From Diabrotica undecimpunctata (lineage: Eukaryota; Arthropoda; Insecta; Coleoptera; Chrysomelidae), in assembly GCF_040954645.1 (NCBI RefSeq), contig NC_092811.1, forward strand, positions 83,523,063 through 83,587,062: a stretch of DNA of 64,000 nucleotides, given 5' to 3'. Of this stretch, positions 32,169 to 43,992 are shown piece after piece (position 1 is the first letter of the stretch; each line of letters opens with the position of its first letter). Made by a program: the position numbers and the translations under genes. The notes beneath the pieces were generated by a model, which was not told the origin of the DNA, ran no database searches, and worked only from the letters and a program-made list of their open reading frames with translations.

Positions 32169-33070
32169 TTGGATTTGTTAAATCAGGCAATTTTTCTGGA
32201 CTTTTGTGATAAAGCTTATTTCTTAAATAAACTGCCAATAAATTGACATCTTTGATTTGAGCAACTTCAATAGCAGATTTAATATGTTCGTCTCTAATAG
32301 CACCAATTATTAAAGAAATCTTATCTGACTTGGAAAAATTTACTTTAAGTTTATTAATTTTTGCTAAATGTTCAAAATAAAATTCATATAATGAAGAACT
32401 TTCTGTTAGTTTATGATGGGCTAGGTCCATAAAAAGATCATAAGTATTTCGTGTACTTTGAAAAGTATTTTCTAACACTGATCTCCATTCTGCCCAAGAA
32501 AATTGAGACCATGCAACTTCATTTTCAATAAAACTAGCGTACCATGTTTTAGAGGTACTTTTAAGCTTAGAAATCGCTTGAAATATCGTCGGTATACTGC
32601 GAAAACCAGGTAAATGACAAATTTTAAAATATTGAGTTAAGTATACCAAAATTCTCAGCTTTTTCCGCTCTACATACAGGTAAAACCAAATAAATAATAC
32701 GACTTACCATTCAGCAGATAATTTGTGTAATAAACAAATAAGTTACACCTAATCAACTTTTCGTTTTCAAATAAAACAATATATCGCTACTTACTTCCAT
32801 AAAATTAAAGTTCTGTTGCATGTAAAACAAAGTAAGCCCACATATATTATTATGCCGGACAACAATATATTTCTACTACTGCAAACCATATTCAGTAAAA
32901 AGGTGATAAGTGTCTTTAATACATTTTACGTGTATGATTTATTAAAATTTCTCTTCCATATCGACTAGTAAAAACCTTGACTACCTTCTCGGCGAAGAAT
33001 CGGTGGACGAAATAGTTGTGGTTTCACTACTGGAACTACTATTTCGCTTGGACTTTTTCCTTTTCGGCAT
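32137..33070 (-). pseudogene. Nested element gag
   Basis: ATG at 33070 gives a basic, Ser-rich start (MPKRKKSKRNSSSSSE) that stops after about 30 codons. Capsid-like part open in 32649-32137: WSQFSWAEWRSVLENTFQST, FYFEHLAKINKLKV, IIGAIRDEHIKSAIEVAQ. The stretch between is degenerate. Confidence 0.7.
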
Positions 33071-33153
33071 TTTGGACACTTAACATTAAAAATCACTTAT
33101 CATTAAAAACAGTTCACTAAATTCTACCGTAGGTTCTTTAACACACTTCTGAT

Positions 33154-33489
33154 ATCGTCTATTAAAATAGTATCGTCTATTAAAATAGTTAAAACACGTA
33201 TTTACGTAAATATAGCTATTTTATTAAATTAAATCAAACTCGTTCACAATGGTCATAATTAAATCACACTAAATTATTATCTCTCGTTCCGCTGTGTTTT
33301 TGTGTCATCACCGAACTACTCGTGACCATATAAGGTAATTAGTGACCCAAGCTAATCACCGTATTAGAAGTTGAGTGTGTCTTCACAATGTCATAACAGA
33401 ACTACCAGTATTCCATCTTAAGCTGATTAGGACATTAGGAAGTTAGTGACTTAAGCTGATCAGCGTATTAGGATAATAGTGTGACTGCA
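33154..33489 (-). repeat. 5' LTR of nested element
   Basis: Identical to 28025-28360 over 336 bp. The right flank TTATT (33490-33494) repeats 28020-28024. Confidence 0.9.
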
Positions 33490-33494
33490 TTATT

Positions 33495-35027
33495 AGGTAC
33501 ACTTATCTTTGTTTACTTTTTACTGGTATGGAACTATATTAAATACTACTATTATATATTTTGTTTGTTAATTTGATTATCATCTTTTGTTATTTGGGTT
33601 GCCATATTGGAAAGAATGTTGTGATTTTTTTTTGTGTATAGATTTAGTCACTTTATTGGTCATAGTCATGCTTTATTTTAATTAATATCTTCATGTACTA
33701 TATGGAAGGATTCTAAAATCAGTTACTAGGAATTATTTATATACTTAATTTGTAGGTTTTTGTATACTCTTATATCATATGGACTATTCTGCCCATGCAT
33801 ACTTGATTGAATACGTGGGTTCGAAGTTGTTGTTCAATTGGAGGCCTCAGTTGTTCGATGAGTTTCGGAATTCACCATTTTCACGACAAGTTTTGTATAT
33901 AACTGGGCAGTAAGATGTTTCGTTCATAATAAGTTAACCATCTTCAATTTGAATTCTAATTTGAACATTTTAGTTTTAATCTTGAGTCTTTCCAGACTAT
34001 GTTCAATTGTAATTACAAAAGATTTCCTTTAGCTGATTTCTTAGACTCACTTATGTTAAGATATTTTTGACATTGCTACCTTTATGGCTAGCATAGTTAG
34101 ATTGCTTTCTGAAATTAGTAATTTATACTTTAGTCAACAAATGACCGTTTACAGTTACATTCACTTATTGATTTTGGATTTAGAATTAGAACATATCTTG
34201 TTCTTTTGTAGTAATGTCAGAACGAATTAGTAATTTGCAGTTTCTACAGAAATTGGCCTGTTCGTTCTTGATATTTTGTTTGTTGATTACTTACTTATTA
34301 TTTACTTGATTACTTACTTCTTTAACTATTACTTTTTGGATATGTTAAGTAGTTATTATTGGCTTACTAAATGCCTTGTAACTCACTTATGTCTGATATT
34401 CTTATAAATCTGTTGTAGCTACCTGCTATAGTTAGTGAATATCAGCATGAGTTAATTTGTTTGATGTTGATTTAGATTCAATGATTTAGTCTATGAATAT
34501 TGTGGTCTAGGCACATATTACCGGATGTGGGTATATGTTGACCTAATTTATTTAGATTATTTGATTATAGTGTGAATTGGTTACCCATTTGCCTGGTCGA
34601 TTATACCTTTGGATATGCTATTCTATAAATCTGTTGTCCACTGGTTGATCGATTTTGGATTTAGTACCCAATTCAACACTTAACCTGGTCCATATATATT
34701 TGGCATTTTTCTTATTGTTACTTTTTGGATTATTTGGTTAGAGTAAGAGATTGGTGACTCATTTGCCTGGTTGATTATATCTTTGGATATGCTATTCTAT
34801 AAATCTGTTGTCCACTGGTTGATCAATTTCGGATTTAGTGTCCAATTCAATACTTAAATAATTAGTATATATGTTGTGATTTTTTTTATTGTTACTTATA
34901 AATTGTGAATCGGTCCACACCTCTGCTTGATTGATTATTTTTGGATATTCTACTATAAATCTGTTGTACACCGAATAGTCAATTTTGGAATCAGTGTCCG
35001 ATTTCACATTATTTTGAGATATATGAG
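33495..35027 (+). other. Gypsy long non-coding 3' region
   Basis: About 1.5 kb, T-rich, with stops in all frames and no env-like reading frame. From about 34570 it contains three diverged tandem units (listed separately). Confidence 0.6.
34565..35020. repeat. Three diverged tandem repeats of about 165 bp
   Basis: The words ATTCTATAAATCTGTTGT and CCACTGGTTGATC recur with GCCTGGTYGATTATA upstream and CCAATTCAA downstream, in units starting near 34572, 34746 and 34908. The third is the most diverged. Confidence 0.7.
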
Positions 35028-35464
35028 TATTTGTCTTTACGACTATTTTAGGCTACATGGAAGCTTAATGTAGTTTATGTACTATTGATAGGATATGACT
35101 TGTAAGTCACTTAGTAATATTTGGATATCTTTAGATGTCTCCTTCTTTCTACATTATTCATAATCTGTGGTTACTTGTAATCTTGCGAGTCGATGTAGAT
35201 TGTTTGGAAGTTAGTTTTAAGTTAGTGTATTTTAGCTACATTTGGCAAACAAGTGTCATGGCTAAAAATTTAAATTTTAGATTGGCTTATATCCTTTGCT
35301 TGTACTACAATGACGGAAACCTTGGCTAACCAATAGCTAAGCGTCTGTTTGAGCTATTGACATGACGCACGGTTCATACCTATCCTATGATTTTTGTTAG
35401 GTATGCAATAAAAAAAAAATTTTTTCGTTTCAAATTTTTTTTTTTTCTCTGAGTAAGAGGGGAG
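35028..35464 (+). repeat. Gypsy 3' internal end with polypurine tract
   Basis: Matches 20579-21014. Polypurine tract AAGAGGGGAG at 35455-35464 primes plus-strand synthesis just before the LTR. Confidence 0.8.
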
Positions 35465-36523
35465 TGTAATGAGTCCATTACTTTAATAATCCGTAAACAT
35501 TTTTAAATACAATTTTAAAATCCCAATCCTCTTAATGCTTTTCTGAATTTTGAATTTATAAGTTGGCTTAAACAGCGACACCTACGATGATGTAGGGCAA
35601 CATGATCATCCGGCTAGCAATTAGCGCTGATTCTGGTTTTAACCTTTTGGTAGACAACATCGTTTAACAAAAAAAAGGGTAGGCGACAGAAGAAGGCTAA
35701 ATTTGTTTTAAGAATATTAATTTCGTTGGAAGGAAGAATATATACAGTTTTTAGTTGTTTCGTAGTGTATACCCGTTGATTTATAAGCCACTTCTAGTCG
35801 CCTACCCCAAGAAGTTAAATCCAGGATCGAGGATTTTTTTTTTATTTATTTTTGGGGATTTTTTTTACAAGACGGAAAAGAATTTGCGTTTTTGAATTTG
35901 CCCATTTGCCCGTCTGTTCCATCAGAGGTCCAGAGCTCTCTAAGACTACTCTCGGACCACTTCAGGATACCAGCCCGAAAGACCTCCCTTATTTAGAGTG
36001 TGGAACATTGTTCATTTTTTATATTTTTTTTTTGTATTCATTAATTGTTAATAATTTTGTTTATAATATTTTGTTTCCAATCTTAAATCATACTGTTTCA
36101 TTTAATAATAAAGACCCGTCATTTTTTTCTAAAAATTATAAAATATATAAGCATTAAAATTAAAAGTCACGTCCAGGTCGAGGTTTTAAATCCTCCCATT
36201 TAACTCAGTTTGTGCGATTTTATGTGTACACATCTAATCAGAGAGTTATTTATTAAGACTTTATTATTATTATATTTTCAAACCTTTGGACATTTATCCC
36301 TTCAGGATATTGTCCTCATTACTTTATTACAACCTTCAATTGAAAGCCAAAGTACAGAGTTGTATCTCTGAGGCAAGTAAATTACCTTTTTAGGTCAATC
36401 ATTACAATTTTTCCTATATCTTATTATTGGTAAATTTAGATCATCAAGGATCAGTTGCGTATAACCAGGGCATTTATTTTTTTTGTATATAATTAACTAA
36501 GTTGACTGTACATAATTGGTGGT
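35465..36523 (+). repeat. Gypsy 3' LTR, truncated
   Basis: First 1059 bp of the LTR, nearly identical to 21015-22074. Identity stops sharply at 36523, where Penelope coding sequence starts. The last part of the LTR is lost. Confidence 0.83.
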
Positions 36524-36838
36524 TCACTATATGTGAACATCAATCCTATATTAAAAATAGAAACTATCTTACCGATAAAAATAGAGAATTTGATAGATCT
36601 CAAATATGTAAACATGCATGGGATAATGAACATAGGGTTCAATGGAATGATTCAAATATAGTCCTAAAAGAAACGGATGGTAAAAAGAGAAAAATCAAAG
36701 AAGCGGCTCTAATTATGCTAAATGAGACCAATTGTGTCGCGAATTCCTCGGCAGAATGTAGTAGGATCTGGTTACCCATATTGAAAGAGGAAGTTATTAA
36801 AAAGAAAATACCAGTATTGGTAAGTCAGTAACATATAG
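36524..36838 (+). pseudogene. Penelope-like element, GIY-YIG C-terminal part
   Basis: ICKHAWDNEHRVQWNDSNIV then KKRKIKEAALIMLNE and RIWLPILKEE, the end of the Penelope-like ORF after the GIY-YIG core (HAWxxGHxxxW...RxxKEA...). Open to the stop at 36829-36831. The core is missing, replaced by the gypsy LTR. Confidence 0.78.
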
Positions 36839-37308
36839 AGAATACATCATTTATATTTTTTAAATAACAAACATATAAAATCGGAATTTGGTATTTATTG
36901 AAGGTAAATAAATGCAAGATCAAATACTTACCATGTCGGGATAGTATTATGAGGTTTTTTTCCTGGTTTTTCCCTCATAATTTACTATGGAATCACTAAC
37001 AGGAGAATTTTACTGTCATCATGGCATGTATTTGTCTTTTTAAAGACGAATTACATGTTATGATCTTTTCTGACGGATATTCTCAAGTTAAAGTTGATTT
37101 CATGTAATCGAATGAACTATCTTATAAGTAAAGTCGTCCCAGGAACGCAACTCAACAATATTGGCAATATCATTTTAAAGTCGTCTACTTTAAAATGTAT
37201 AATGTATGTCTGAATTGTCAATATAGATGAGTCAGATAAAATTAAATTAATAGAAGAATTTTTCACTAAGTAACAAAAAACAAAATTTGTTTAATTTACT
37301 AATGTTTG
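36839..37308 (+). other. Penelope-like 3' untranslated region
   Basis: AT-rich, no genes. Small inverted repeat TTTAAAGTCG/CTTTAAA near 37173-37192. Leads into hammerhead-like motif F. Confidence 0.5.
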
Positions 37309-37351
37309 TATTTTGAGAACGATTTCCGAAGTGGAAATTGAAACGTCAATA
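37309..37351 (+). ncRNA. Hammerhead-like motif F with UUGANAA core
   Basis: Stem I TATT (37309-37312) with AATA (37348-37351); core TTGAGAA (37313-37319); stem II GATTTCC (37321-37327) with GGAAATT (37333-37339), seven pairs including one G-T; GAAA (37340-37343); CG, U, C. It lies about 475 bp after the Penelope stop codon, the expected place. The core has the same paired change as motif B. Confidence 0.55.
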
Positions 37352-37395
37352 AACGTATTTTAACCTTTAATTGTGGCTTATTCCCAGTTAAATAG

Positions 37396-37990
37396 TAATT
37401 AATTTCCCCAAAAAAGACAAAATGCATGGTAACAACAGCAAATTTACTAAGATGTAAATTGTAACTGGAAGGTCAGATAATAGAACAAGTGATGGGGTTT
37501 AAATATCTACGCATCACATTATCTAACAGAAAGCTCGAAACTGAAGTGAAAGATCAAGTGAATAGAGCAAACAGAGCCACAGGCTGCATGAATGAACAAT
37601 ATGGAGCCATAAAAATATAGGGAAAGAAATGGAAAGGCAGAATTTACAGAACAGTCATCAGACCAATATTGACAAACGTTAGAAAAATTGATGGTAAGAT
37701 ACTATGGGACAGAGCTAGAAGTACAGATATACGACGTAGATGCAAGGTGGAGAACATCAAAAACTGGGTAAGAAATAGAAGAGTAGAATGGAGCGATCAT
37801 ATAAGCCGAATCACAAATAACAAAATAGAGTAGTAAAGACGGCAAGAGACAGTTTCCCAATAGGAAGATGATCAGTAGGAAGACCACGAAAACGATGGAA
37901 CGACAACTTACTGGAGGCAAATTGAAAAACAGACAGAGCCATGTCCTATATAAAAAGAAGAAGGAAGAACATTTAGGCAATCAATTAAAG
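37396..37990 (+). pseudogene. RTE-type LINE D, C-terminal part
   Basis: GFKYLRITLSNRKLETEVKD, QVNRANRATGCMNE, YRTVIRPILTN, WVRNRRVEWSDHISRITNNK and a degenerate VGRPRKRWNDN end, closing with an AAGAAGAAGGAAG tail. Several stops. May be the far end of LINE C. Confidence 0.72.
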
Positions 37991-38030
37991 TTTTGAGTAT
38001 GATTAATAAATTAAGCCAGGAAACCCTTTT

Positions 38031-39358
38031 GCAAGCAAATGAATTGTAACCCACAAATGCAGATTCCAAACAACACACAGGGTCAATCACAAATCAACAA
38101 TATACAGGGTTATCCACAAATCTCATCACAAACACCAGGTATGTACAATATGAAATAAATCAAACCAACCACCAATTCTTCGACGAATATGATATTTCCG
38201 CCCAATCAAGAACAATATATAAATCAACAAAACGCGCACACAACAGCAATATAAATAACAGAAATAGCCAGCAATACTACAGAATGTCATCAACAAGCGA
38301 TGACGAACCAGAAAGTGCAAATGTGTCAACAAAAAACTCATGGCAAGTAGTTAAAACTACAAAACGCAGAAAAATCAGATCAAATGTAGAAACAGACAAA
38401 GAAGATGATACCATTATCCTATCGAACAAATATAATACACTAACGGATACCCAAGAAAATGAAACCAATCAACATGAAACAGCGCCAAGAAAACCTAAAC
38501 CACCACCAATATTTGTTTACGGTGTAAGCGACCTCCAGAAATGAGGAAAAAATTTACAGAAATAGCTGAAGCTGAACAATACGAAACCAGGACTATGGCA
38601 AATAATACAGTCAAAAATAATTTGTAGCGATCCAGAAATATACAGAAAATTATCAAAGATATATGAGAGAGAACAACATTATTCATCACACATATCAACC
38701 AAAGGAAGAAAGGGCCTATAGAGTCGTAATTAAATACCTTCACTATTCACATGCAACAGAAGATATCAAAGAAGAACTGACAAAACTGGGTCATAAGGTA
38801 AGAAACATTCATTAATGCTAAACATAGGATTACAAAAGAGCCGTAAATATGTTCTTTGTTGACCTTGAACCATCAGACAATAACCAAGATAAATTCAGAA
38901 ATTACAACACTGCAATATACAAATTGAACCACCCATAAAAAACAAAAATATCATCCAATGTATGAGATGTCAATTATATGGCCATTCAAAAACATATTGC
39001 AATAGACCATATGTCTGTGTGAAATGTGGAGGGCAGCACAGTACAAACAGCTGTAAAAAAGAACAAGAACACACCAGCTACGTGTGCTTTATGTGGAGGA
39101 GATCACCCAGCTAACTATAAAGGATGCGAATATTATCGTAATTTAAATAGAAATAAAAATATAGCACAAACTACATATAATCATCACCAAAATATGTCGC
39201 AAGCACGTAACAGAAACTTTATACCCAATACAGTAAGACCAAATGTAAGCTATGCTAATGCAGCGAGTAATAGACAACCTCCTGCTGCTCCTTCAGATAA
39301 CCAAGATTCAAACACTATTCTTATGAAGTTTTTTAGAAGAATTCAAAGCCATGTTTAA
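38031..39358 (+). pseudogene. Jockey ORF1 (gag-like nucleic-acid-binding protein)
   Basis: A Gln/Asn-rich start, then KPKPPPIFVYGV (typical entry to the PRE_C2HC region), RVVIKYLHYSHATEDIKEEL, then CMRCQLYGHSKTYC, CVKCGGQHSTNSC and CALCGGDHPANYKGC: three zinc knuckles in the Jockey pattern. At least four frameshifts. Binds LINE RNA in related elements. Confidence 0.8.
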
Positions 39359-39408
39359 TCAAATCTTGCAACAAAACAGCATGTAATAAACATGCTAAGT
39401 AAACTCGT

Positions 39409-40515
39409 ATGCAAATAAAATTCTTTTTACGAATAGCTGAATGGAACGCCAATGGCCTGCTGAATCATAAGGACGAGGTGATAATATTTCTACAACAAAA
39501 TTTTATAGATATATTATTAATAAGTGAGACACATTTTACAGACAAATCGTATTTTAAAATAACTCATTATCTAACGTACCATACTAACCACCCAGACAAG
39601 ACAGCCCATGGGAGGTACAGCAATCTTGATCAAACAATCAATTAAACATTTCATGATGGAAAGTTATATAACAGACTGTATCCAAGCTACAGTAATTAAA
39701 GTGTGCCTCATTACCTTATGAAATAACAATAGCAGCAGTATATTGCACTCCAAAGCACAATATTAAAAAAAAACGATTTCGGATCCTTCTTCAATACTCT
39801 AGGTCCAAAATTTATCGCAGCTGGTGACTTTAATAGTAAACACACTTACTGGGGATCAAGATTAATAACAACAAAGGGGAGAGAGCTCTATAGCTTAATG
39901 CAAGAAAATAAATACTAATATTTATCAACCGGAACACCAACGTACTGGCCAACGGACCCCAAAAAAAGACCAGACCTCTTAGATTTTTTGCATCATAAAA
40001 GGAATATCTAACACCTTTTTATGGACATAGTTCCAAGATATGATCTATCTTCAGATCATTCACCAATTATTGCAACAATTAGCACATGCGTTATTAACAA
40101 ACAACCTACTCCAAAACTGCATGGGCCTAGAACAGATTGGAACCTTTACCGAAAAATACTGGATAAAAACATTAAACTAAATGTAAGACTAAAAAGCCCT
40201 TCAGAAATAGAAGCAGCTACAAACAACCTTATAACTTTATTGCAAAACGCTGCAAAAGAAGGAACACCGAACGATGCAGATAAAAATAAAATCGAGAAAA
40301 GAATAAATATTCCATTAGAAATTAAAAAGCTCATTGCTGAAAAAAGAAGAGCAAGAGCCAAATGGCAACAAAGTCGGAACCCAGACCATTCAATATGGAA
40401 ATCCAATAAAATCATCCTTAAAACCTCAAGCAATATCCCCACCAGTACGAAAAACCACAGACACACAGAACCAAATGTGCAAGAAGCGATAAAGAAAATC
40501 AGAATTATTTGCTGA
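39409..40515 (+). pseudogene. Jockey ORF2 endonuclease
   Basis: RIAEWNANGLLNHKDEV, ILLISETHFTDKS (Glu), FIAAGDFNSKHTYWGS, YDLSSDHSPIIATI (SDH) and the following linker (RTDWNLYRKILD, KKLIAEKRRARAKWQ). Frameshifts at about 39640 and 39920. Confidence 0.82.
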
Positions 40516-41900
40516 ACATTTAGCAACAGTATTCCAACCACACAAAAATGAAGAAGATCAAGAAATTATTAATTATTTAAACTCAGAACAACCATCAGTA
40601 AATCCAATAAATTTAACAACACCCAAAGAACTTAAGAAGAAATCTTAAGACTAAATATCAAAAAGTCACCAGGAATTGACCTAATAACACCAAAAATGCT
40701 AAAAGAATTACAAAAAAGGGTATAGTAATCCTTACATATATATTTAATGCAATATTAAGATGTAATTATTGGCCTAAAATCTAAAAATTGCAGAAATACT
40801 ATTATTCCAAAACCAGGAAAGGATCCAAGTGAAGTCTCATCCTATCGACCTATCAGTCTGTTATCAACAATCTCCAAATTACTAGAAAAACTTTTAATAA
40901 AAAGAATAGATCCAGACTTTACAGGAGCAGATTGGATACCAAATTATCAGTTTGGATTTCGACGAAAACACTCAACTATCCAGCAATGCCACTGAATAAC
41001 CCATAAAATCAATTCCGCATTAGAAGAAAAGGAATATTGCCCAATGGTATCAACTAGATGTACGTCAAGCTTTTGATAAGGTTTGGCATAAAGGACTTCT
41101 TTATAAAATTCAACAAATATTACCACCATTCTTTCGAATACTTACATCATACTTGGAAAACCGACAGTTTAGAACAAATGTAAATGGAGAAATATCCCAA
41201 AACGCATCCCATTAAGGCGAGAATTCCACAGGGAAGCGTCCTGGGACCTTTATTATATATATTATATACGTCTGATCTACCAACATCACATAACGTAACA
41301 ATTGGCACATTTGCAGATGACACAGTAGCACTTACAAGTCACAAACACATTAACATAGCTACACAACAACTTCAAGACTATTTGTAGGAGCCTGAAAACT
41401 GGCTAAAACAATGGAAAATAAAAATAAATGAAAACAAGTCAACCCACTAACTTTTACTTTACGACGAGAACACCACCACCAATATATATCAACAATGAGG
41501 AAATACCCAGGACTAAAACAACCAAATACCTAGGGTTACACCTGGACCAAACCCTGTGTTGGAAAGAACACATCACCAAAAAAGAAACAAATACAACTAA
41601 GACAAAAAGAAATCAATTGGTTAATTGGAAAAAACTCCAAGCTGTCAATAAATAATAAAATTCTAATTTATAAAACAGTTATCAAACCAATATGGGACAT
41701 ATGGCATAGAGCTATGGGGCTGTAGTAGTAAATCTAATATTGCTATTATGGAAAGATGCCAATCAAAAATCTTAAGAGCAATTGTTGATGCACCCTGGTA
41801 TGTAACCAACCAAAGAATCTATGAGGATCTCAATATCTCAACAGTGAAAGAAGTATACCAGCAAAAGAAAATCGAGTAATCAGAAGACTAAAGCAACGTT
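40516..41900 (+). pseudogene. Jockey ORF2 reverse transcriptase
   Basis: KKSPGIDLITPKML, PKPGKDPSEVSSYRPISLLS, GFRRKHSTIQQCH, DVRQAFDKVWHKGLL (Asp), PQGSVLGPLLYILYTSDLP and TFADDTVALTSH (FADD at about 41311), then KYLGLHLDQTLCWKEHI. At least six frameshifts or stops. Confidence 0.82.
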
Positions 41901-42048
41901 GGCCAACAGGCCAGTAACATGGACCCGTGATTCTCTCACTGGAGGGGACCACATCACGCCAGAACCAAGGGACAGGACCTAAACTCATCACATTAACTTA
42001 TAGAATACATTGTTTTATTCTGATTGTTAATTTATTAGTTATAATAAA

Positions 42049-42310
42049 AAAACGATTAAAGGAAGAAACTCGAAATTTGGGTCACCTGATGAGAGGACAT
42101 AAATACGCAGTACTTAAAAATATTATGCAAGGAAAAATAGAAGGAAAACGGAATCCAGCCGTAGAAGAACGTCACGGTTGCGTAATTTGAGAGAGTGGTT
42201 TGGCTGTACCACTAATGAACCCTTTAGGTCAGCTGTAAACAAAGTCAGAATAGCTTTGATGATTTCCAATCTCCGATGGAAGTGGCAGAAGAAGAAGAAG
42301 AAGAATAAAT
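42049..42310 (+). pseudogene. RTE-like LINE, last codons and (GAA)n tail
   Basis: LGHLMRGHKYAVLKNIMQGK, IEGKRN, WFGCT-like and ISNLRW-like words end in a (GAA)n tail at 42288-42306. The same family end is on the minus strand at 53005-53580. Inserted in the Jockey 3' UTR. Confidence 0.75.
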
Positions 42311-42529
42311 TAAGTTTATACTTTAATTTAGTTTAATTTCATTTTAATTTTAGTTTGTTTTTTTAACGCAACTATGCTTTGTACAGGTTGACGTTATATT
42401 TTTGTAGAAATGGTATATCCGTAAATAAATAAATAAATAAAAAAATAAAAGTGCGAAGAGACCACGCAGACCTAAAATTATTTTTTAAAATCATTAATTA
42501 ACTAATTTCTTTTAATCTAATTTCAATAT

Positions 42530-43370
42530 TCTTTATTCCCAAACCAAAGTTTATTTCCCTACTTTTGATGTTAACAACGCCATTCAACTTCAGAAACAAC
42601 TTGCCAAATTTGATAAGCCATATAGGATTTTCACAAATGGATCAAAATCCATTTTGGAAGTTGGTTGTGCGGTATATATCGTAATTATGTGGGATTCAAA
42701 ATCTGCGTTGTCTGCTTTAGATAATTCTCATAAGCATTTATACAAAAACAGTATTATCGTCAAAATTTTAGAAAATCAACTAAAGCTACTTAGAAGAAAT
42801 AATTCAGTCTCTTTCATTTGGGTAAAAGGACATGCTGGTATCCCGGCTAACACCAAAGCAGACTATTTTGCTAAAGAAGCGGTTTCAAAAGGATTAGAAA
42901 TTAGCTGGCTCAATAGAAGTGATTTATTCTCGCTGCGTAAACAAGAATTAAAAGAAAACTGGGAAATTGAATGGAATGCTTTTTGTAACAGAAGTAACAA
43001 CCTTTACACAAAAATTCACCCTGTTTTACCTACTGCGCCTTTTGCTGCAAAAGGTCATACCAATAGAAGAGTATATTCAATGTTTGTTAGATGTCTTGTT
43101 AATCATGCTACTGTGAAAGCCTATCTTCATAGATTTAATTTAAGTGAAACAGAACTTTGTGATTGTAATGGTAACACTGACAATATGAATCATTGGATGT
43201 TCGGGTGCATATATAATGATACTGCTATTAAGTATCTATTGAAAAATCTGATAAAAGAACAAATACCTCTTCCTCAGTGTCAATCTTCTATTTTATATAT
43301 CTCTCGTTATAATATTAGGCTTAACCAAATTTTTTGGGAATATTTACAAAGGACTAAAAGAAAAATTTAG
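42530..43370 (+). pseudogene. I-type LINE, RNase H end
   Basis: IFTNGSKS (first Asp changed to Asn), only about 15 residues to MWDSKSALSAL (normally about 65, so an internal deletion), FIWVKGHAGIPANTKADYFA (His, Asp), then SMFVRCLVNHATVKAYLHRF and CDCNGNTDNMNHWMFGC, a zinc-like motif at the end. The frame is open in 42654-43370. Dead because of the deletion and the changed Asp. Confidence 0.78.
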
Positions 43371-43829
43371 GATGGAATGTGTAATGTGAATGTATAAATC
43401 TAGCTTTGTTCCCTCTGTCTATCCTTATGTTATATAGTTACCTCCTAACCGTTGCCTGTCTTGTGTTGTAATAAAGTCGCTATGAAAGTCACTTTAGTGT
43501 GAAAAGTATCTCTATATTATGTAATCCCTTGTTGGTTTTAAATATTCACTTTAAGTTGGTTAAGGCATTGAATGGAATGAATAAATGTATGGTTTTTTAT
43601 CAATCTACTGATTCTTGTGATACTGATGTTTACATTATATTTTTAATTTACCTCTATGCGAAGTACTATTTTGTTAAAAATGCAATAGATCAATACATCA
43701 TTAACAAATTCAAGTAGTAATACATTGTCGTGGCTGAATGGATCAAGTTATCCAAAGCCATTAATTAAATAAAAAAAAAATCATTAATTGTATGATTGAT
43801 TGCATTTCATTGATTTCTAAAATGTTGGT
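43371..43829 (+). other. LINE 3' flank without gene
   Basis: Short frames only. The tail AAATAAAAAAAAA at about 43768-43780 may be the poly-A of a lost LINE. Confidence 0.4.
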
Positions 43830-43992
43830 GGAAGTTCCAGTTAGGAACACAAGATCACTTCATCAGCCCTTTAGGCGGACCAATGTTGGTTTTAATTCAT
43901 ACAAGTCTAGAGTACCATATATTGCAAATCTTCATGCAGACAACCTTGAATTTTTTAACATAACTTTCAGCAAGTTTATGAAATTTGCTTAG
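43830..43992 (+). pseudogene. Jockey-type LINE C-terminal scrap
   Basis: PVRNTRSLHQPFRRTNVGFN then SRVPYIANLHADNLEFFNIT, the Jockey carboxy pattern (RTNYGxxSxxxRxxxLxN...LDxF). About 50 residues only. Confidence 0.65.

Larger units (their letters stand above)
28025..33489 (-). mobile_element. Defective Ty3/gypsy-type LTR element nested in gypsy
   Basis: On the minus strand: 5' LTR 33489-33154, gag, CCHC knuckles and protease, start of RT, RNase H, integrase, minisatellite, 3' LTR 28360-28025. The two 336-bp LTRs are identical and flanked by TTATT, so the insertion is recent. The RT catalytic part is missing and several stops break the rest, so it must have moved with proteins supplied by another copy. 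Confidence 0.88.
21015..36523 (+). mobile_element. Ty3/gypsy retrotransposon with 1.5-kb LTRs
   Basis: 5' LTR 21015-22520, primer site, gag 23067-24482, protease-RT-RNase H-integrase to 27837, a nested minus-strand LTR element 28025-33489, long non-coding 3' part, polypurine tract, 3' LTR 35465-36523 (truncated by Penelope sequence). The LTRs are nearly identical (about one-base indels seen), so insertion was fairly recent, yet pol has three to four stops. No env gene is seen. Confidence 0.87.
38000..42048 (+). mobile_element. Jockey-type LINE with two ORFs
   Basis: ORF1 with CCHC knuckles (about 38031-39358) and ORF2 with endonuclease and RT (39409-41900). The 3' UTR goes on after an RTE scrap (42049-42310) to an (AAATA)n tail at about 42424-42445. 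Nearly complete in order, heavily mutated. Confidence 0.82.

Noticed and set aside
33820..33860. A tRNA T-loop-like word (GGGTTCGAAGT)
   Set aside because: No acceptor, D or anticodon stems fit around it.
33495..35027. Possible env gene of the gypsy element
   Set aside because: No frame longer than about 70 codons and no signal peptide or membrane segment; stops in all frames.
42410..42470. Poly-A-like (AAATA)n as a processed pseudogene tail
   Set aside because: It fits better as the 3' end of the Jockey LINE that precedes it.
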